From Salinicola tamaricis (GTDB lineage Bacteria > Pseudomonadota > Gammaproteobacteria > Pseudomonadales > Halomonadaceae), in contig NZ_CP023559.1 in assembly GCF_003006155.1 (NCBI RefSeq), forward strand, positions 2,046,001 through 2,110,000: DNA of 64,000 nt, written 5' to 3'. This document shows, one piece after another, positions 1-12,819 of this stretch (within the stretch, counting starts at the first letter, position 1; every line of letters starts with the position of its first letter). The position numbers and the translations under genes are program-made. The notes beneath the pieces are model-generated. The model was not told where the DNA came from and did no database searches. It saw nothing but the letters and a program-made list of their open reading frames with translations.

Positions 1-778
1 GCCGAGCAGTCGATCCGCAGCCAGCGTATTTCGCTGGCCACGCTACTGGGCAAGGGGCCGGATCGCGGCCAGTCGATCCCGCGGCCGCGGGATCTGGCGC
101 CGGCGATCGCCGCGCTGCCGAGCGTCATCCCCGCCGAGCTGATCGGGCACCGCCCTGACGTGATAGCGGCGCGCTGGCGGGTGGAAGCCGCCTCCCAGCG
201 CATCAAGCAGGCCAAGGCGAAGTTTTATCCCAATCTCGACTTGACCGCGATGGCCGGTTTTCAGTCGCCGCTGGGGGACTACTTCTTCAGCGAGGCCGCG
301 AAATCGGCCAGCGTGACGCCGGCGATCTCGCTGCCAATCTTCGACGGCGGGCGACTGCGCGCCAATCTGGAGAGCAGCGATGCCGACTACGATCTCGCCG
401 TGTCGCGCTACAAACGCAACGCTGATCGAGGCGCTGGGGGAGGTGGTCGACGATATCACCACGCTCGATTCGGTGGCTCTCCAGCGCCAGCGTCAACAGC
501 AGGCGGTTGCCAGCGCCCGAAATGCCTATGCGCTGGCCGACGAGCGCTATCAGGCGGGGCTTGCCAACTATCTCGACGTGCTCAGCAGCGAACAGCAATT
601 GCTCAGTGCCGAGCAGAGCCTGGCTCAGCTCACCACCCAGCGCCTCGACCGCTCGGTGCAACTGGTCCAGGCGCTGGGCGGCGGGCTGGCGCTGGATGCG
701 GCGGTGCCCCACGCACCCGGCGGCTTTCCGCAGGCGCCGGATCCGATGGTGGTGGGCCGCGATAGCCGAGGTATCTGA
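1..778 (+). CDS. RND efflux outer-membrane channel (NodT/OprM type), partial, frameshifted
   Basis: This is the C-terminal half of an outer-membrane factor of the NodT/OprM/CusC family, the trimeric channel that works with an RND pump and a periplasmic adaptor to export drugs or metals. The gene begins before the window. Visible family features are IPAELIGHRPDVIAARW, the AAKAKFYPNLDL-like stretch, and, near the end, AYALADERYQAGLANYLDVL followed by a helix rich in Leu and Gln, which is the second repeat of the family. The reading frame changes at about 411-414: removing one A from the run in the TACAAACGC stretch gives a continuous product (SRYNATLIEALGEV). A sequencing error is more likely than decay because both sides are intact. 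It ends three bases before the convergent EAL gene. Confidence 0.85.
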
Positions 779-781
779 CCG

Positions 782-2356
782 CTACCCTAGATCGGGACAG
801 GTGTCGCAGCTCTCGCTGGCAGCGTGGCTGGGCGGGCTCTTGAGGCGCGTCAGCGTATCGCGCAGCGGGGCCGGGCGGGCGTAGAGGTAACCCTGCAGGT
901 AGCGCACGCCATGGCCGCGTAGATAGTCTGCCTGGGCACATGTCTCGATCCCTTCGGCGATCACCGTCAGCGTCAGGCGCTCGGCCAGATCGACGATATT
1001 GTCGAGCAGATGCCGCGAGAGAATGTCTTCGTCGGCCATGGCGACGTAACTGCGGTCGACCTTGAGGTAATCGACGCGGAAATGGCGCAGATAGTCGAGC
1101 CCGACGCTGCCGGTGCCGAAGTCGTCCAGCGCGATCAGAATACCCATCTCGCGCAGCCGCTCGAACAGCCGGAAGGTGTGTGGTGTGGCTCGGAACGGCT
1201 CACGTTCGGTCAGCTCCAGCACCAGCGTGATCCGCCCCGGCGGGAAGGTATCGAGAAAGCGCTGGCAGTCGTCGAGCAGCCGCCAGTCGTGGCAGTGCGC
1301 GGCCGAGAGGTTGAAGCCGATATGGAAGCCGTGAGGCAGCTCGGCCAGGCGCGACGTCAGCTCGGTGGCGACCCGATGCATCAGCGCCTGGGTCAGCGGT
1401 ACGATCATCCCGCTGCTCTCCGCCAGCGGGATGAACTGATCCGGCGGAATGATGCCCTCTCCGGGGTGGCGCCAGCGCACCAGCACCTCGGCACCGTTCC
1501 AGCGGTCGGTATCGGCATCCACGAACGGCTGATAGTAGGGCACGAACTCACCATCGCGCAGGGCACGCTCCAGCTCCTCCGCCGGCGAGCGTCGCTTGAG
1601 CATCAGCCAGAACATCAGCGCGCCGCACAGGATCAACAGGCCCAGGATAGGCAGGAAGTAACTTTCCAGCGTGTGCCACAGGCTGCCTGGGGCCAGTGTC
1701 GCGCGCAGCCGGAACGGATAATGACTGGAGAAGCGCTCGGGGACCGTACCATTGGTGCCCCAGGGCGCCGGAGATACGGTTCCGTCAGAGGCGAGTTGAT
1801 AGTCGCCGATCTGCAGTGTCAGCGTCAGGTCGCGCTCTGCCAGTTGCAGGACATTGATCACATACTGGCTGTCGATGCCGGCCAGTACGCTCCCGCCCGG
1901 GCTCGGCAGGCGAAACACGATCACCGCCCGCTGCGGTGTGACCTGGTTGCCGGCCATCAGGCGTAGACGCCCGGCACTGTAGTTCTGGCTCTGCTCTGGA
2001 TATCGCCCAGTCCCCTGCAGAGAGGTGCAGTAGATCTGGCCATCGCTCACGAGATTGAGCGAGCGCACGAAAGGCGTCGCCATGCTCTGCTGGCGCAGCA
2101 CGAACACGGCCGACTTGCACGGGGCGCCGATCAGATAGCGCACCTGGTGGGTAGCGACTTCGGCATAGTCGAAGATCGACTCCACCTTGCGCAGGGCGTA
2201 GTCGAAGCTCTCCTGGGTTTGAGCGGCCAGCTCGCGCTCTGCCTGCCATAGCATCAGCGGCACGCCCACCAGCACCGGTGCGAGCGCGGCGAGTAGCGGC
2301 AACGTGAACTGCCGGGCCAGCTTGGCAAAGCGGAGACGATAGGGGGCGTGGGACAT
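782..2356 (-). CDS. CSS-motif membrane cyclic-di-GMP phosphodiesterase (EAL domain)
   Basis: A 524-residue inner-membrane enzyme predicted to hydrolyse cyclic di-GMP. One membrane helix lies at about 18-37 and a second at about 232-254. Between them is a periplasmic CSS-type sensor domain with Cys80 and, at 110-112, Cys-Thr-Ser in place of Cys-Ser-Ser. In known CSS-EAL proteins this cysteine pair senses periplasmic redox state and restrains activity. The cytoplasmic EAL domain (about 258-508) keeps the catalytic signature in the form E290-V-L, plus NLSA, ELTER, DDFGTG, KVDRSYV, EGIET and QGYLYARP, so it should be active. There is no GGDEF domain. It stands alone and converges on the efflux gene. 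The CSS assignment is firm in overall pattern; the redox role is inferred from the family. Confidence 0.9.
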   Translation of the reverse strand: MSHAPYRLRFAKLARQFTLPLLAALAPVLVGVPLMLWQAERELAAQTQESFDYALRKVESIFDYAEVATHQVRYLIGAPCKSAVFVLRQQSMATPFVRSLNLVSDGQIYCTSLQGTGRYPEQSQNYSAGRLRLMAGNQVTPQRAVIVFRLPSPGGSVLAGIDSQYVINVLQLAERDLTLTLQIGDYQLASDGTVSPAPWGTNGTVPERFSSHYPFRLRATLAPGSLWHTLESYFLPILGLLILCGALMFWLMLKRRSPAEELERALRDGEFVPYYQPFVDADTDRWNGAEVLVRWRHPGEGIIPPDQFIPLAESSGMIVPLTQALMHRVATELTSRLAELPHGFHIGFNLSAAHCHDWRLLDDCQRFLDTFPPGRITLVLELTEREPFRATPHTFRLFERLREMGILIALDDFGTGSVGLDYLRHFRVDYLKVDRSYVAMADEDILSRHLLDNIVDLAERLTLTVIAEGIETCAQADYLRGHGVRYLQGYLYARPAPLRDTLTRLKSPPSHAASESCDTCPDLG

Positions 2357-2490
2357 GACGGCGAGTTGTTGTCATTTCGCCATCAATAGCACGTTGCCCC
2401 GCCCGGGGCCAGGCGAGTGAAAATCCACAGCCGGCGCCCGCGTTTACGCTTGTCCCCGTGGCCCCGCCTGATTATGATAGGCGCCGCCTG
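2357..2490. other. Intergenic stretch before tRNA-Thr
   Basis: This holds the upstream regions of the EAL gene (minus strand) and of tRNA-Thr (plus strand). A TATGATAGG segment about 17 bases ahead of the tRNA could be its -10 region, but I cannot pair it with a convincing -35. Confidence 0.3.
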
Positions 2491-2566
2491 GCCGGTGTAG
2501 CTCAGTCGGCAGAGCAACGCATTCGTAATGCGTAGGTCGGTGGTTCGAATCCACTCACCGGCACCA
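2491..2566 (+). tRNA. tRNA-Thr (anticodon CGT)
   Basis: A 76-base cloverleaf. The acceptor arms GCCGGTG and CACCGGC pair fully, the D arm is AGCTC/GAGC, and the anticodon stem ACGCA/TGCGT encloses the loop TTCGTAA with anticodon CGT at 2524-2526, which reads ACG (threonine). The T loop is TTCGAAT. The terminal ACCA is encoded. It is a single gene with its own terminator downstream. The zwf/ROK remnants that follow suggest the site may have been disturbed by insertion or loss of DNA. Confidence 0.97.
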
Positions 2567-2602
2567 AAAAAGACCCGTGAAAACATGGGTTTAGGCATTG
2601 AG

Positions 2603-2628
2603 AAAAGTCACCTTCGGGTGGCTTTTTT
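2603..2628 (+). terminator. Intrinsic terminator after tRNA-Thr
   Basis: GTCACC and GGTGGC form a stem (one G-T pair) around a stable TTCG tetraloop, followed directly by six T. It lies about 37 bases after the tRNA. Confidence 0.85.
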
Positions 2629-2744
2629 CGTTTGGGGTCAACCCAGTGTCAACGCCTGTACCGGGGTGAGTCTCACCGCGTCGTCGAGGTGGTTCGAGGC
2701 GCAATGGGCGTAGCGCTGTCGCGTCGCGCCGAATTTGGCACCGC

Positions 2745-3125
2745 ATTGCGGACTATTTGGCATCTAACGAAGATCTCGGATGGCGCCCGCGTCCTCGTCG
2801 TCGTATTTGCGCTCGAGACTTGCCCAATCTCTCCACCCATGCGACGGATGTCGTGGTGCGCTTCAAGCACCCCCCGGGTGCGTTGTTCGATGATGGGGAA
2901 GAAGACGGACATGGAGAAATGGCGCATGATGAACGTCTGATCGGCGACGCCATGGCCGGTGACCGCCAACTATTCGCCCGTCAGTATGCCGCCGAACTCG
3001 CGTGGAAGATTGTCGAGCCGATCTCGGACGATACGTCTGTGCTACCGCCATACAAGCCCGGCACCTGAGGACCTGACGACATGCAGGACCTCGCTCTGTC
3101 CGGCGGTTGGCTCGATCCTGCCTGA
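2745..3125 (+). pseudogene. zwf: Remnant of glucose-6-phosphate dehydrogenase, C-terminal part
   Basis: Only the C-terminal end of a Zwf-like protein can be read. The segment from about 2823 gives THATDVVVRFKHPPGALFDD, then DERLIGDAMAGDRQLF, AELAWKIVEPI and PYKPGT, which match the C-terminal region of the family where the product normally ends near a YxxGTWGP motif. Here the Trp codon is TGA (3066-3068); reading through gives GPDDMQDLALSGGWLDPA and a second stop at 3123-3125. Upstream of about 2820 the similarity becomes scrambled, with frame changes. There is no sign of the N-terminal two thirds or of the catalytic RIDHYLGKE motif. The nonsense change argues for true decay. It sits 13 bases before the ROK kinase remnant, suggesting a former zwf-glucokinase operon. 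Confidence 0.7.
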
Positions 3126-3138
3126 GGCCGAGGAAACC

Positions 3139-3831
3139 ATGATGCGCAAACGCAATGCCAAGGGCGCGGACCTTGTCGTCCTTGCCATCGATATCGGTGG
3201 CAGCCATGTGAAGATCCGCTCCAGCGCCGGCGGCGGGAAAAAGAAGGCCAACAGCGGCAAGTCGATGGGTGGGGGCGATATGGTCGCCGCCGTCAAGAGA
3301 TGGCCAAGGGGATGAAATATGACGTGGTCGCCATGGGTTACCCGGGAACGGTTGTCCATGACAAGCCGCTTCATGATCCTGCCAATCTCGGCGAAGGATG
3401 GGTCGGTTTCGATTACGCATCCGCCTTCGGATGCCCGGTGCGGATCGTCAACGACGCGCTGATGCAGGCCCTCGGCTCCTATCAGGGTGGACGCATGCTG
3501 TTTCTCGGTCTCGGCACCGGGCTTGGTGCGGCGATGATCGTCGAGAATGTCGGCCAGCCGATGGAGATCGCCCACCTGCCCTATCGCAAGGGCAAGAGCT
3601 ACGAGCACTATGTCGCCGAGGCGTATCGCAAAAGAAGGGCAACAAGAAATGGCGCAAGCGCGTGTTCGATGTCGTCGAGCGTCTCTCCGCGGACTGGAGC
3701 CCGACTACATCGTCATCGGTGGCGAAATGTTGAAAAGCTCGACACACTCCGCCGAAATGCCGGCGCGGCGACAATGCACTCGCCTTCGATGGCGGGTTCC
3801 GCCTTGGAAGGATGAAGACCTGATCGTGTGA
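3139..3831 (+). pseudogene. Decayed ROK-family glucokinase (polyphosphate glucokinase-like)
   Basis: Starting at an ATG behind GAGGAAACC, the first frame reads LVVLAIDIGGSHVKIRSS, the ATP/phosphate-binding start of ROK sugar kinases. Later pieces in other frames read GYPGTVVHDKPLHDPANLGEG, VRIVNDALMQALGSYQGG (with the catalytic Asp), MLFLGLGTGLGAAMIVE, EIAHLPYRKGKSYEHYV, DYIVIGGEM and finally the tail DEDLIV. At least five frame changes fall within 0.7 kb (around 3300, 3640, 3700, 3735 and 3810), too many for a functional gene. The intact relative would phosphorylate glucose, possibly using polyphosphate; that donor is inferred only from general resemblance. Together with the zwf remnant upstream it marks a lost glucose-6-phosphate module. 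Confidence 0.75.
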
Positions 3832-4500
3832 ACTCTGCAGCCCTTGGCGTATGGTCGACGAAGGCTATCGCGCCAAGTGCGACATCACGAGCTGCGTGTT
3901 GCCATTGCGCGACCAGCGAAGTCTGAATTCGCATGAATGGATCGTTTGCGCGCCGGCAGGCATTCCACGAAACCACCACCTGCCGGCTGGCAAGGGCGGC
4001 ACTCGCCAAGAGTCTGTCTTCGGGCGACCTCGTTGCGAGATCATGGCGACGATGGCGCGGATGCTCCATGACGGGCCCCTCGTCTGTCGCAGACACTCGC
4101 GAAGTGGCTGCGCCTATGTGCCTTTCATCCACTATCAATTGTCTGATGCCTTGGTGTTTCTAAGCTGCCTGGGCGGCAGCGGACTCAACATCGTCTCTAT
4201 ACAGCAATGCGTGCGCTAGCTCCCGGGTGGCGTATGCGTTCCGTTGTGCCGCCATGGTTTGGTCTATTTCCTATCAGTAGAGGGTGAAGGCAGTTTTTTT
4301 GCGCGTAGCCCTTGCCAAGGCCGAGGGAGATCCGTAAAGTACGCATCCGCTGACGCCGAGACAGGTTCTCGGGTTGGTGGAGAAGCTAGCTAAGCTGTTG
4401 AAAAGATTGAAAAAAGATTGACAGCTAGCGATGAGGAAAGCAGAATACGCCCCTCGCTTTTCAGGATCGGTTCTCCAGCAACGGAAGGAAGCCGGGCAAG
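3832..4500. other. Gene-free stretch between ROK remnant and rrn promoter
   Basis: I see no credible gene here. Short open frames show no family features and irregular composition, so this may be further eroded DNA of the decayed segment. From about 4390 the sequence becomes A-rich (runs such as TTGAAAAAAGATTGACA), which may be an upstream element or an additional weak rrn promoter with TTGACA at 4418-4423, but no well-spaced -10 follows it. Confidence 0.4.
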
Positions 4501-4516
4501 CGTCGACAAGAAAACG

Positions 4517-4544
4517 TTGACATCTTCCCCAAGATCCTTAAAAT
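4517..4544 (+). promoter_or_regulatory. Probable rrn P1 sigma-70 promoter
   Basis: A perfect -35 TTGACA (4517-4522) and a -10 TAAAAT (4539-4544) are separated by 16 bases, about 280 bases before the mature 16S. The position and the A-rich DNA upstream fit a strong ribosomal RNA promoter. Confidence 0.7.
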
Positions 4545-4654
4545 ACTCCTCTCCTTACGGCGACCCAGAAAGCAAGCGCTGACAAGCACTTGAGTCACTT
4601 TGGGTCACGGCAGAAGGCTCGGTGCTCTGCGTGAGACGAGACTTCAAGTAAGGA

Positions 4655-4666
4655 CGCTCTTTAACA
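4655..4666 (+). promoter_or_regulatory. boxA antitermination element, rrn leader
   Basis: CGCTCTTTAACA closely matches the boxA consensus used by the NusB/NusE antitermination complex. The same 12 bases recur before the 23S gene (6911-6922). Confidence 0.8.
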
Positions 4667-4668
4667 AT

Positions 4669-4697
4669 CGATCAGGTAATTGATGTGGGCGCTTGTC
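4669..4697 (+). other. 16S precursor processing stem, 5' arm
   Basis: The segment beginning CGATCAGGTAATTG is complementary to 6386-6416 downstream of the 16S gene (CAATTACCTGATCG plus further pairing), forming the long stem that RNase III cuts to release pre-16S rRNA. Confidence 0.75.
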
Positions 4698-4825
4698 TTG
4701 CGTGACGCCAGTCACAGCATATCAAGGCAAGCGACTCGTCTAAGATTCGTTTGACCTTGAACCAAGTTTGGTCCGCTTCGCTTCTGATGCTTTCGGGCAG
4801 AGAAGAGGTAAGGACTATCAGACTT

Positions 4826-6367
<1,542 letters not shown>

Positions 6368-6385
6368 AACGATTAGCGGATCGCG

Positions 6386-6416
6386 AGATAAGCGCTCACA
6401 ATCAATTACCTGATCG
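6386..6416 (+). other. 16S precursor processing stem, 3' arm
   Basis: This complements 4669-4697 and closes the RNase III stem around pre-16S rRNA. Confidence 0.75.
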
Positions 6417-6461
6417 ACCAAGAGCAATGACTGTTTGGGTCACGGACCCAGTGGTAAAGCC

Positions 6462-6540
6462 GGGTCTGTAGCTCAGTTGGTTAGAGCGCACCCCCTGACC
6501 TTAAAAGGAAAGGGGGGTGAGGTCGGCCGGCCGACTACCA
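6462..6540 (+). pseudogene. Scrambled partial copy of tRNA-Ile
   Basis: The first 33 bases (acceptor 5' strand and D arm) are identical to the true tRNA-Ile at 6566. The anticodon arm is then replaced by a longer C-run/A-rich/G-run hairpin, and the T arm and 3' acceptor strand are missing; after a GGTCGGCC stretch the sequence diverges. It cannot fold as a tRNA. Either it is a partial tandem duplication in the 16S-23S spacer or an assembly merge of two spacer variants from different rrn copies. Confidence 0.75.
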
Positions 6541-6565
6541 AAGGCTTATCAGTTAGTACGGTGCT

Positions 6566-6642
<77 letters not shown>

Positions 6643-6730
6643 ATTTCGCCAGATACGGCGTTGCTTTTCACCTCGTGTAGCAGGCTACACGTCGGCAAAA
6701 AGCGCCTTGTCTCTGACGAAATGTCTAGCC

Positions 6731-6806
6731 GGGGCCATAGCTCAGCTGGGAGAGCGCCTGCCTTGCACGCAGGAGGTCAGCGGTTCGATCCCGCTTGGCT
6801 CCACCA
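6731..6806 (+). tRNA. tRNA-Ala (anticodon TGC)
   Basis: A 76-base tRNA with acceptor arms GGGGCCA and TGGCTCC, including the G3-U70 wobble that marks alanine tRNAs. The anticodon loop TTTGCAC-like arm carries TGC, the T loop is TTCGATC and ACCA is encoded. It is the second spacer tRNA, 88 bases after tRNA-Ile. Confidence 0.95.
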
Positions 6807-6910
6807 CATCTTTCCCCGTTGGCCCACGCCACACAGTCATCGAGTTCTAAGCCATCCGCTTCGTCGCGACAACCGCGGCCGAGTCGATCGCTTAGAGCTT
6901 CTGCTCTAAA

Positions 6911-6922
6911 CGCTCTTTAACA
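6911..6922 (+). promoter_or_regulatory. boxA element before 23S rRNA
   Basis: A second CGCTCTTTAACA, identical to the leader copy at 4655, in the usual place between the spacer tRNAs and the 23S gene. Confidence 0.75.
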
Positions 6923-6925
6923 ATG

Positions 6926-6992
6926 TGGATCATGCTGACAGTTCTTCACCATTCGTAGTTGGGATGGCGAAGAGCGAAAAGTGATACGTCTC
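6926..6992 (+). other. 23S precursor processing stem, 5' arm
   Basis: TGGATCATGCTGA and GTGATACGTCTC, separated by an extra loop, are complementary to 10010-10033 after the 23S gene (AGACGTATCATCAGCATGAT region). This forms the stem cut by RNase III to free pre-23S rRNA. Confidence 0.7.
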
Positions 6993-7048
6993 AAGCGTAT
7001 CCGGCAATTGTCGTTGTGATCGCGCGACCAGACTCCTTCGGGTTATAT

Positions 7049-9937
<2,889 letters not shown>

Positions 9938-10009
9938 ATAACCCCAAGGGGTCTGGGTACTCCAGACCGGGGTCGCGCGATCGCATCGCGACAATGGCCG
10001 GATAGGCAA

Positions 10010-10033
10010 GAGACGTATCATCAGCATGATCCA
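10010..10033 (+). other. 23S precursor processing stem, 3' arm
   Basis: This complements 6926-6992 and closes the RNase III stem around pre-23S rRNA. Confidence 0.7.
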
Positions 10034-10094
10034 GATTGGTCGATGTGAAGCTGGCGCGTGAAAGCGTGTCACAGGTTCATGTCGACGTCAGTTT

Positions 10095-10213
10095 TGCCTG
10101 ACGACCATAGCGAGTGGGAACCACCTGATTCCATGCCGAACTCAGAAGTGAAACCGCTTAGCGCCGATGGTAGTGTGGGGTCTCCCCATGTGAGAGTAGG
10201 TCATCGTCAGGCA
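10095..10213 (+). rRNA. rrf: 5S ribosomal RNA
   Basis: About 119 bases with closing arms TGCCTGACGA and TCGTCAGGCA, the conserved CCGAACTCAGAAGTGAAAC loop and the GATGGTAGTGTGGGG helix region. It is the last gene of the rrn operon. Confidence 0.96.
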
Positions 10214-10221
10214 CCTATACC

Positions 10222-10251
10222 GAACCCCGGTCTCGACAGAGACCGGGGTTC
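10222..10251 (+). terminator. rrn operon terminator
   Basis: A perfect 13-bp stem, GAACCCCGGTCTC paired with its complement, around a GACA loop eight bases after the 5S gene. The T tract is weak (CACTCGTTTA), but the stem is very stable. Confidence 0.8.
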
Positions 10252-10410
10252 ACTCGTTTAGGGGGGTTGATATCTTCAGCATCTATCTTCCTTCGCGTGT
10301 CCCAGGCGCTTTGACTTATCCCCATCCCCTTTATCGAGATTATCCAGCGATGATCAGCCATGGCTTCAGGTGCGCCACGAGACTGAACCAACCGACATCG
10401 TGATGTGCAC

Positions 10411-11099
10411 TCAGGCGGGGCAGGGCTCCTTTATGGCCTGCAGGCGTGCGACCAGTTTTTCTACCTGCACGAGCGCTTCTTGGATGGAACGCTGCAAACG
10501 CTCTCCACCCTCTTCCTGATACTCGATGGCGATGTCGTGGAACCGTTCGATCCCGATCAATTCCAGGGCGGTGCGCACGCTGTCTTCCAGATGGTTCATA
10601 TGCGCCATTGCCCCGGGGGCCCAATCCGTGCCCGCCGCGGGAAGAGAGAATTACAGCCTGGCGGGGTCGGTCATTGAGCAGCGGGACTACCGGGTGTTCC
10701 AGGTTGCTGGGGTCGAAACCGATCGTGCGGCCCAGGCGGACGAGCTGATCAATCCACGCCTTGAACGGTGCCGGATAGCTGTAGTTGTAGAGCGGTATTC
10801 CCAGGACCAGCACGTCGGCGTTGATCACTTCGTCCACCAGGCGGTCGCTTTCGGCGAGCGTCTGGTGCATCGCCAGCGTGCGGCTCTCCTGTGGCGTAAA
10901 GGCTGCCGCGATCCAGGCTTCATCGAGATAGCTCGGCGGCTGGGTGCCTAGGTCGCGGCGGGTCACCGGGTCGCCGGGCCGGGCCGCCTTCCATTGTTCG
11001 ATGAAGTGATGCGTCAAGCGGCGGCTCAGGGAGCCATGTTCGTGGGTGCCGGCGCGGCCCGGCCGCGGGCTGGCATCGAGATGGAACAGGCGGGTCATG
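10411..11099 (-). CDS. azoR: FMN-dependent NADH-azoreductase, frameshifted
   Basis: A flavodoxin-fold quinone/azo reductase of the AzoR family, about 228 residues once the frame is repaired. The start at 11099 gives MTRLFHLDASPRP, the FMN-binding beginning. LVLGIPLYNYSYPAPFKAWI is the family's conserved flavin/substrate loop, and AVILSSRGGHGLG forms the next flavin loop. Near 10617 the frame shifts in a C-run/G-run; deleting one base restores GPGAMAHMNHLEDSVRTAL and the C-terminal helix ending at 10411. Sequencing error is the likely cause. The enzyme reduces quinones and azo dyes with NADH, probably protecting against electrophile stress. It is divergent from the LysR-type gene at 11284, a common regulator-target arrangement. 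Confidence 0.85.
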
Positions 11100-11249
11100 G
11101 TGTTTTCCTTATACGAGAGGAGCAAGATTCATCTGTCTGGGCTGGCGACGTCTGATCCGGCTCGAAGTGAGCTGGATTCAGCTTTGACCGTCTTCACGAC
11201 CATGAAGCCTTACCAGTACCACGGCGACAAACGACCATTTCTTGCCATA

Positions 11250-11268
11250 ATGAGAAAATAAAACTCAT
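11250..11268. promoter_or_regulatory. Inverted repeat in azoR/LysR divergent promoter
   Basis: ATGAG and CTCAT form a 5-bp inverted repeat around nine A/T bases, 15 bases before the LysR start. It could be an operator for the adjacent regulator; binding is inferred only from position and symmetry. Confidence 0.4.
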
Positions 11269-11283
11269 CCATAGGGTCGTGCC

Positions 11284-12198
11284 ATGAGCGCTCGTAAACT
11301 GCCCTCGCTCTCTGCGCTGCGTGCCTTCGAAGCGGCGGCGCGCCATCTCAGCGCCAAACGCGCCGCTGCGGAGCTATCGGTGACGCCCACCGCCATCAGC
11401 CACCAGATTCGCCAACTGGAGTCGCAGCTAGACGTTGCGCTGTTCATTCGTCAGCCGCGACAGCTACAGCTCACCGTACAGGGGCGGGAGTTGCTCGCCG
11501 CTGCCAGCGAGGCCTTCGATACCCTGGCGGCCACGATCGCCCGTCTACGCCCGGAACCTGAGCTTCTCAGCGTCACGCTCTCGACCATTCCGGCAGTGGC
11601 CGCGCGCTGGCTGTTGCCGCAGGTGAGCGAGCTGCGCCAGGCCCATCCAGATCTCAATCTCAATCTGCAGATTTCCCACCATCTGGTGGCGCTGGACGGC
11701 ATCGCGGCAGATATGGCGATCCGCTACGGCGCCGGGAGCTGGCCGGGGCTCGAGGCCGAGAATCTGTTCGACAACACTTTCGTCCCCGCCTGCAGCCCGA
11801 GCCTGGGGGTGCGCACCCACGCGGATTTGCATCACACCACGCTGATCCACTATGAGCCGCCCAATCACAAGGGCGCACTGCTCAGTTGGGGCGCCTGGCA
11901 GACGTTAGCGCGCGTTCCCGGGCTGGAGATCGGCCAGGGGCTGGTGTTCTCGGATGAAACCCATACCATCGCCGCTGCCCTGGGTGGCCAGGGCATTGCC
12001 CTGATGAGCCGCACGCTGATCGCCGATGAGCTGGCCGATGGCCGTCTGGTGATACCGTTCGGCCCCGAGCTGCCGGGAGAGCCGTTCCATCTGGTCTATC
12101 CGCCGGCGCGGCGTGATGAGCCCGCTATTCGCGCTGTGCGCGAGTGGGTGATGGGGCTGGCCGAGGGTGACCAAAGAGGTCGTGATGAAAAGGCGTGA
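11284..12198 (+). CDS. LysR-family transcriptional regulator, GcvA-like
   Basis: A 304-residue LysR-type regulator. The winged helix-turn-helix spans about 7-66 (LSALRAFEAAARHLSAKRAA, then TPTAISHQIRQLE), which resembles the GcvA/AmpR branch. The periplasmic-binding-like effector domain spans about 94-298, with the family's IRYGAGSWPGLEAENLF and SDETHTIAAALGGQGIALM stretches. LysR proteins act as cytoplasmic tetramers that bind a promoter and respond to a small molecule. It is divergent from azoR, so it may control that gene and itself; the effector is unknown. Confidence 0.9.
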   Translation: MSARKLPSLSALRAFEAAARHLSAKRAAAELSVTPTAISHQIRQLESQLDVALFIRQPRQLQLTVQGRELLAAASEAFDTLAATIARLRPEPELLSVTLSTIPAVAARWLLPQVSELRQAHPDLNLNLQISHHLVALDGIAADMAIRYGAGSWPGLEAENLFDNTFVPACSPSLGVRTHADLHHTTLIHYEPPNHKGALLSWGAWQTLARVPGLEIGQGLVFSDETHTIAAALGGQGIALMSRTLIADELADGRLVIPFGPELPGEPFHLVYPPARRDEPAIRAVREWVMGLAEGDQRGRDEKA

Positions 12199-12309
12199 GA
12201 AGAGACTGTTAGAAGCGCTTGTGGCAAGAAATTGTGGGGCGAGGTTGTGAGAAGAAATTGTGGGGAAGATGCGCATGAAAGGCGCGGCGGCGGCGCCTTT
12301 GACAAGAAC

Positions 12310-12330
12310 GCGGCGGCCCTGGGCCGCCGC
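12310..12330 (-). terminator. Hairpin after the 12.4-kb small gene
   Basis: GCGGCGGCC and GGCCGCCGC form a perfect 9-bp stem with a three-base loop, eight bases after the stop of the minus-strand gene. There is little T tract on that strand, so termination strength is uncertain. Confidence 0.5.
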
Positions 12331-12337
12331 TTTCGGT

Positions 12338-12640
12338 TCAGTCGTCTTCGTCACGAGGGGATTGGAAGGCGCGCTTGTCGTCGGGCAGGCGCACCATGTC
12401 GCCCAGGCTGAGGTCGCCGTGGCTGTCGTGGCGTTCGCCGTCATCGCCGATCAGGGCGGCGACCTTGCCGATGCTGACGCCATCCTTGTAGGCCTCGACC
12501 TGAATACGCACGGTGGCACCGTGGTAGCGCGCGGTGAGGATCATCCCGGGCTGGGGCTCGACCCGGTGCTGTTCATCCTTGGCGTAGTGGGCATCGACAC
12601 TGGCGCCGCCCGGGGCGTCCCACTCGACATGCTTGTGCAT
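12338..12640 (-). CDS. Small conserved-looking protein of unknown function
   Basis: A 100-residue hydrophilic protein. I place the start at 12640 (MHKHVEWDAPGG) because AAGGAG lies six bases upstream; an earlier in-frame ATG at 12667 is possible. The protein is acidic and His/Asp-rich with no signal peptide or membrane segment. Residues around 30-65 (GMILTARYHGATVRIQVEAYKDG) suggest a small beta-barrel, but I do not recognise the family. It sits alone between the LysR gene and livK. Codon use fits its neighbours, so I treat it as real. Confidence 0.6.
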   Translation of the reverse strand: MHKHVEWDAPGGASVDAHYAKDEQHRVEPQPGMILTARYHGATVRIQVEAYKDGVSIGKVAALIGDDGERHDSHGDLSLGDMVRLPDDKRAFQSPRDEDD

Positions 12641-12819
12641 GCGTTTCTCCTTGTCGAAGTTGTTCATGTGCTCCTAGCGTAGCGTGCTTTGCCCACCTCT
12701 GCCGTGTGCCGACCCCGCCGAAAGACGCACGCCACGAGTGGGGGCAACGCTTGTCTTTTGCCCGCGCCGGCAGCACAGTTAACGAGTCTTTCGTAACCCA
12801 ACAATGAGTGACAACAACG

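Noticed and set aside
2491..3900. Integrated element at tRNA-Thr
   Set aside because: No integrase, and no second copy of the tRNA 3' end found downstream as an attachment site; only decayed metabolic genes are seen.
3851..4219. 122-codon open frame before the rrn promoter
   Set aside because: No recognisable motif, no good ribosome site, and it lies in the eroded segment.
4418..4448. Second rrn promoter with TTGACA at 4418
   Set aside because: The only -10-like sequence follows at a 19-base gap and is weak, so it is not listed as a promoter.
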